Part shown: piece by piece, positions 63,953 to 64,000 of the stretch | How positions within the stretch are numbered: position 1 is the stretch's first letter | Layout: the number at the start of each line of letters is the position of its first letter | From: Halomonas sp. ML-15 | GTDB taxonomy: Bacteria; Pseudomonadota; Gammaproteobacteria; Pseudomonadales; Halomonadaceae | Assembly: GCF_014779595.1 (NCBI RefSeq) | Contig: NZ_JACXZT010000019.1 | Span: 285,175 to 349,174 of the forward strand | DNA length: 64,000 nt | Direction of reading: 5' to 3' | Notes under the pieces: generated by a model | What the model saw: the letters and a program-made list of their open reading frames with translations, nothing else | Databases searched by the model: none | Told to the model about the DNA's origin: nothing | Made by a program: the position numbers and the translations under genes

Positions 63953-64000
63953 GGCCTTCCCTTGTTGGTGACGAAGCCTACAAGAGATCGAGCCATGCTG

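Overview
The window is a GC-rich (low 60s % by eye) gammaproteobacterial chromosome segment. Gene content and protein style suggest Halomonas or a close relative; this is inference, as no ribosomal marker is present. Almost the whole window is a catabolic island for lignin-type and other plant-derived aromatic acids. It carries four complete TRAP transporters, a fifth lone TRAP binding protein, one tripartite tricarboxylate (TTT) transporter, and regulators of the LysR, AraC, MarR and GntR families. No rRNA, tRNA or CRISPR array was seen.

Layout: (1) 1-6444, benzoate/catechol branch: catB-catC-catA-benA-benB on the minus strand (benB runs off the left edge), divergent catR, then a crotonase-fold gene. 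(2) 6723-8429, a K+/H+ antiporter. (3) 8492-10741, 4-hydroxybenzoate hydroxylase pobA with divergent pobR. (4) 10756-19759, an AraC regulator, coniferyl-alcohol dehydrogenase, an aldehyde dehydrogenase, and a feruloyl-CoA-synthase-like ligase followed by hydratase, 3-hydroxyacyl-CoA dehydrogenase and acyl-CoA dehydrogenase: a side-chain beta-oxidation set. (5) 19842-20431, VapBC. (6) 20422-29886, minus strand: TRAP transporter with an embedded DUF3237 gene, thiolase, CoA-transferase and a second TRAP transporter. (7) 30155-37391, a third TRAP transporter and the complete 3-hydroxybenzoate/gentisate pathway, ending in a MarR gene. (8) 37451-42886, TctCBA, a PLP enzyme and divergent LysR. (9) 43262-50970, tannase/feruloyl esterase, porin, thioesterase, feruloyl-CoA synthase, MarR and vanillin dehydrogenase. 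(10) 50992-58063, a fourth TRAP transporter, vanR, vanAB and a lone TRAP binding protein. (11) 58157-64000, an AT-richer accessory block of displaced RHS toxin C-termini and candidate immunity genes.

How it fits together: an esterase releases hydroxycinnamates outside the cytoplasm, a porin and TRAP transporters admit aromatic acids, CoA ligases and either beta-oxidation or an aldehyde route shorten side chains, and vanAB and pobA produce dihydroxybenzoates. Benzoate goes through catechol to muconolactone, and 3-hydroxybenzoate through gentisate to fumarate and pyruvate. The protocatechuate ring-cleavage genes needed after pobA and vanAB are not in the window, nor is a recognisable feruloyl-CoA hydratase-lyase.

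The most unusual region is the right end. Three successively decayed RHS core ends are each followed by a different small gene, and one beta-propeller gene has a ten-base G tract just after its signal sequence that could switch the reading frame.
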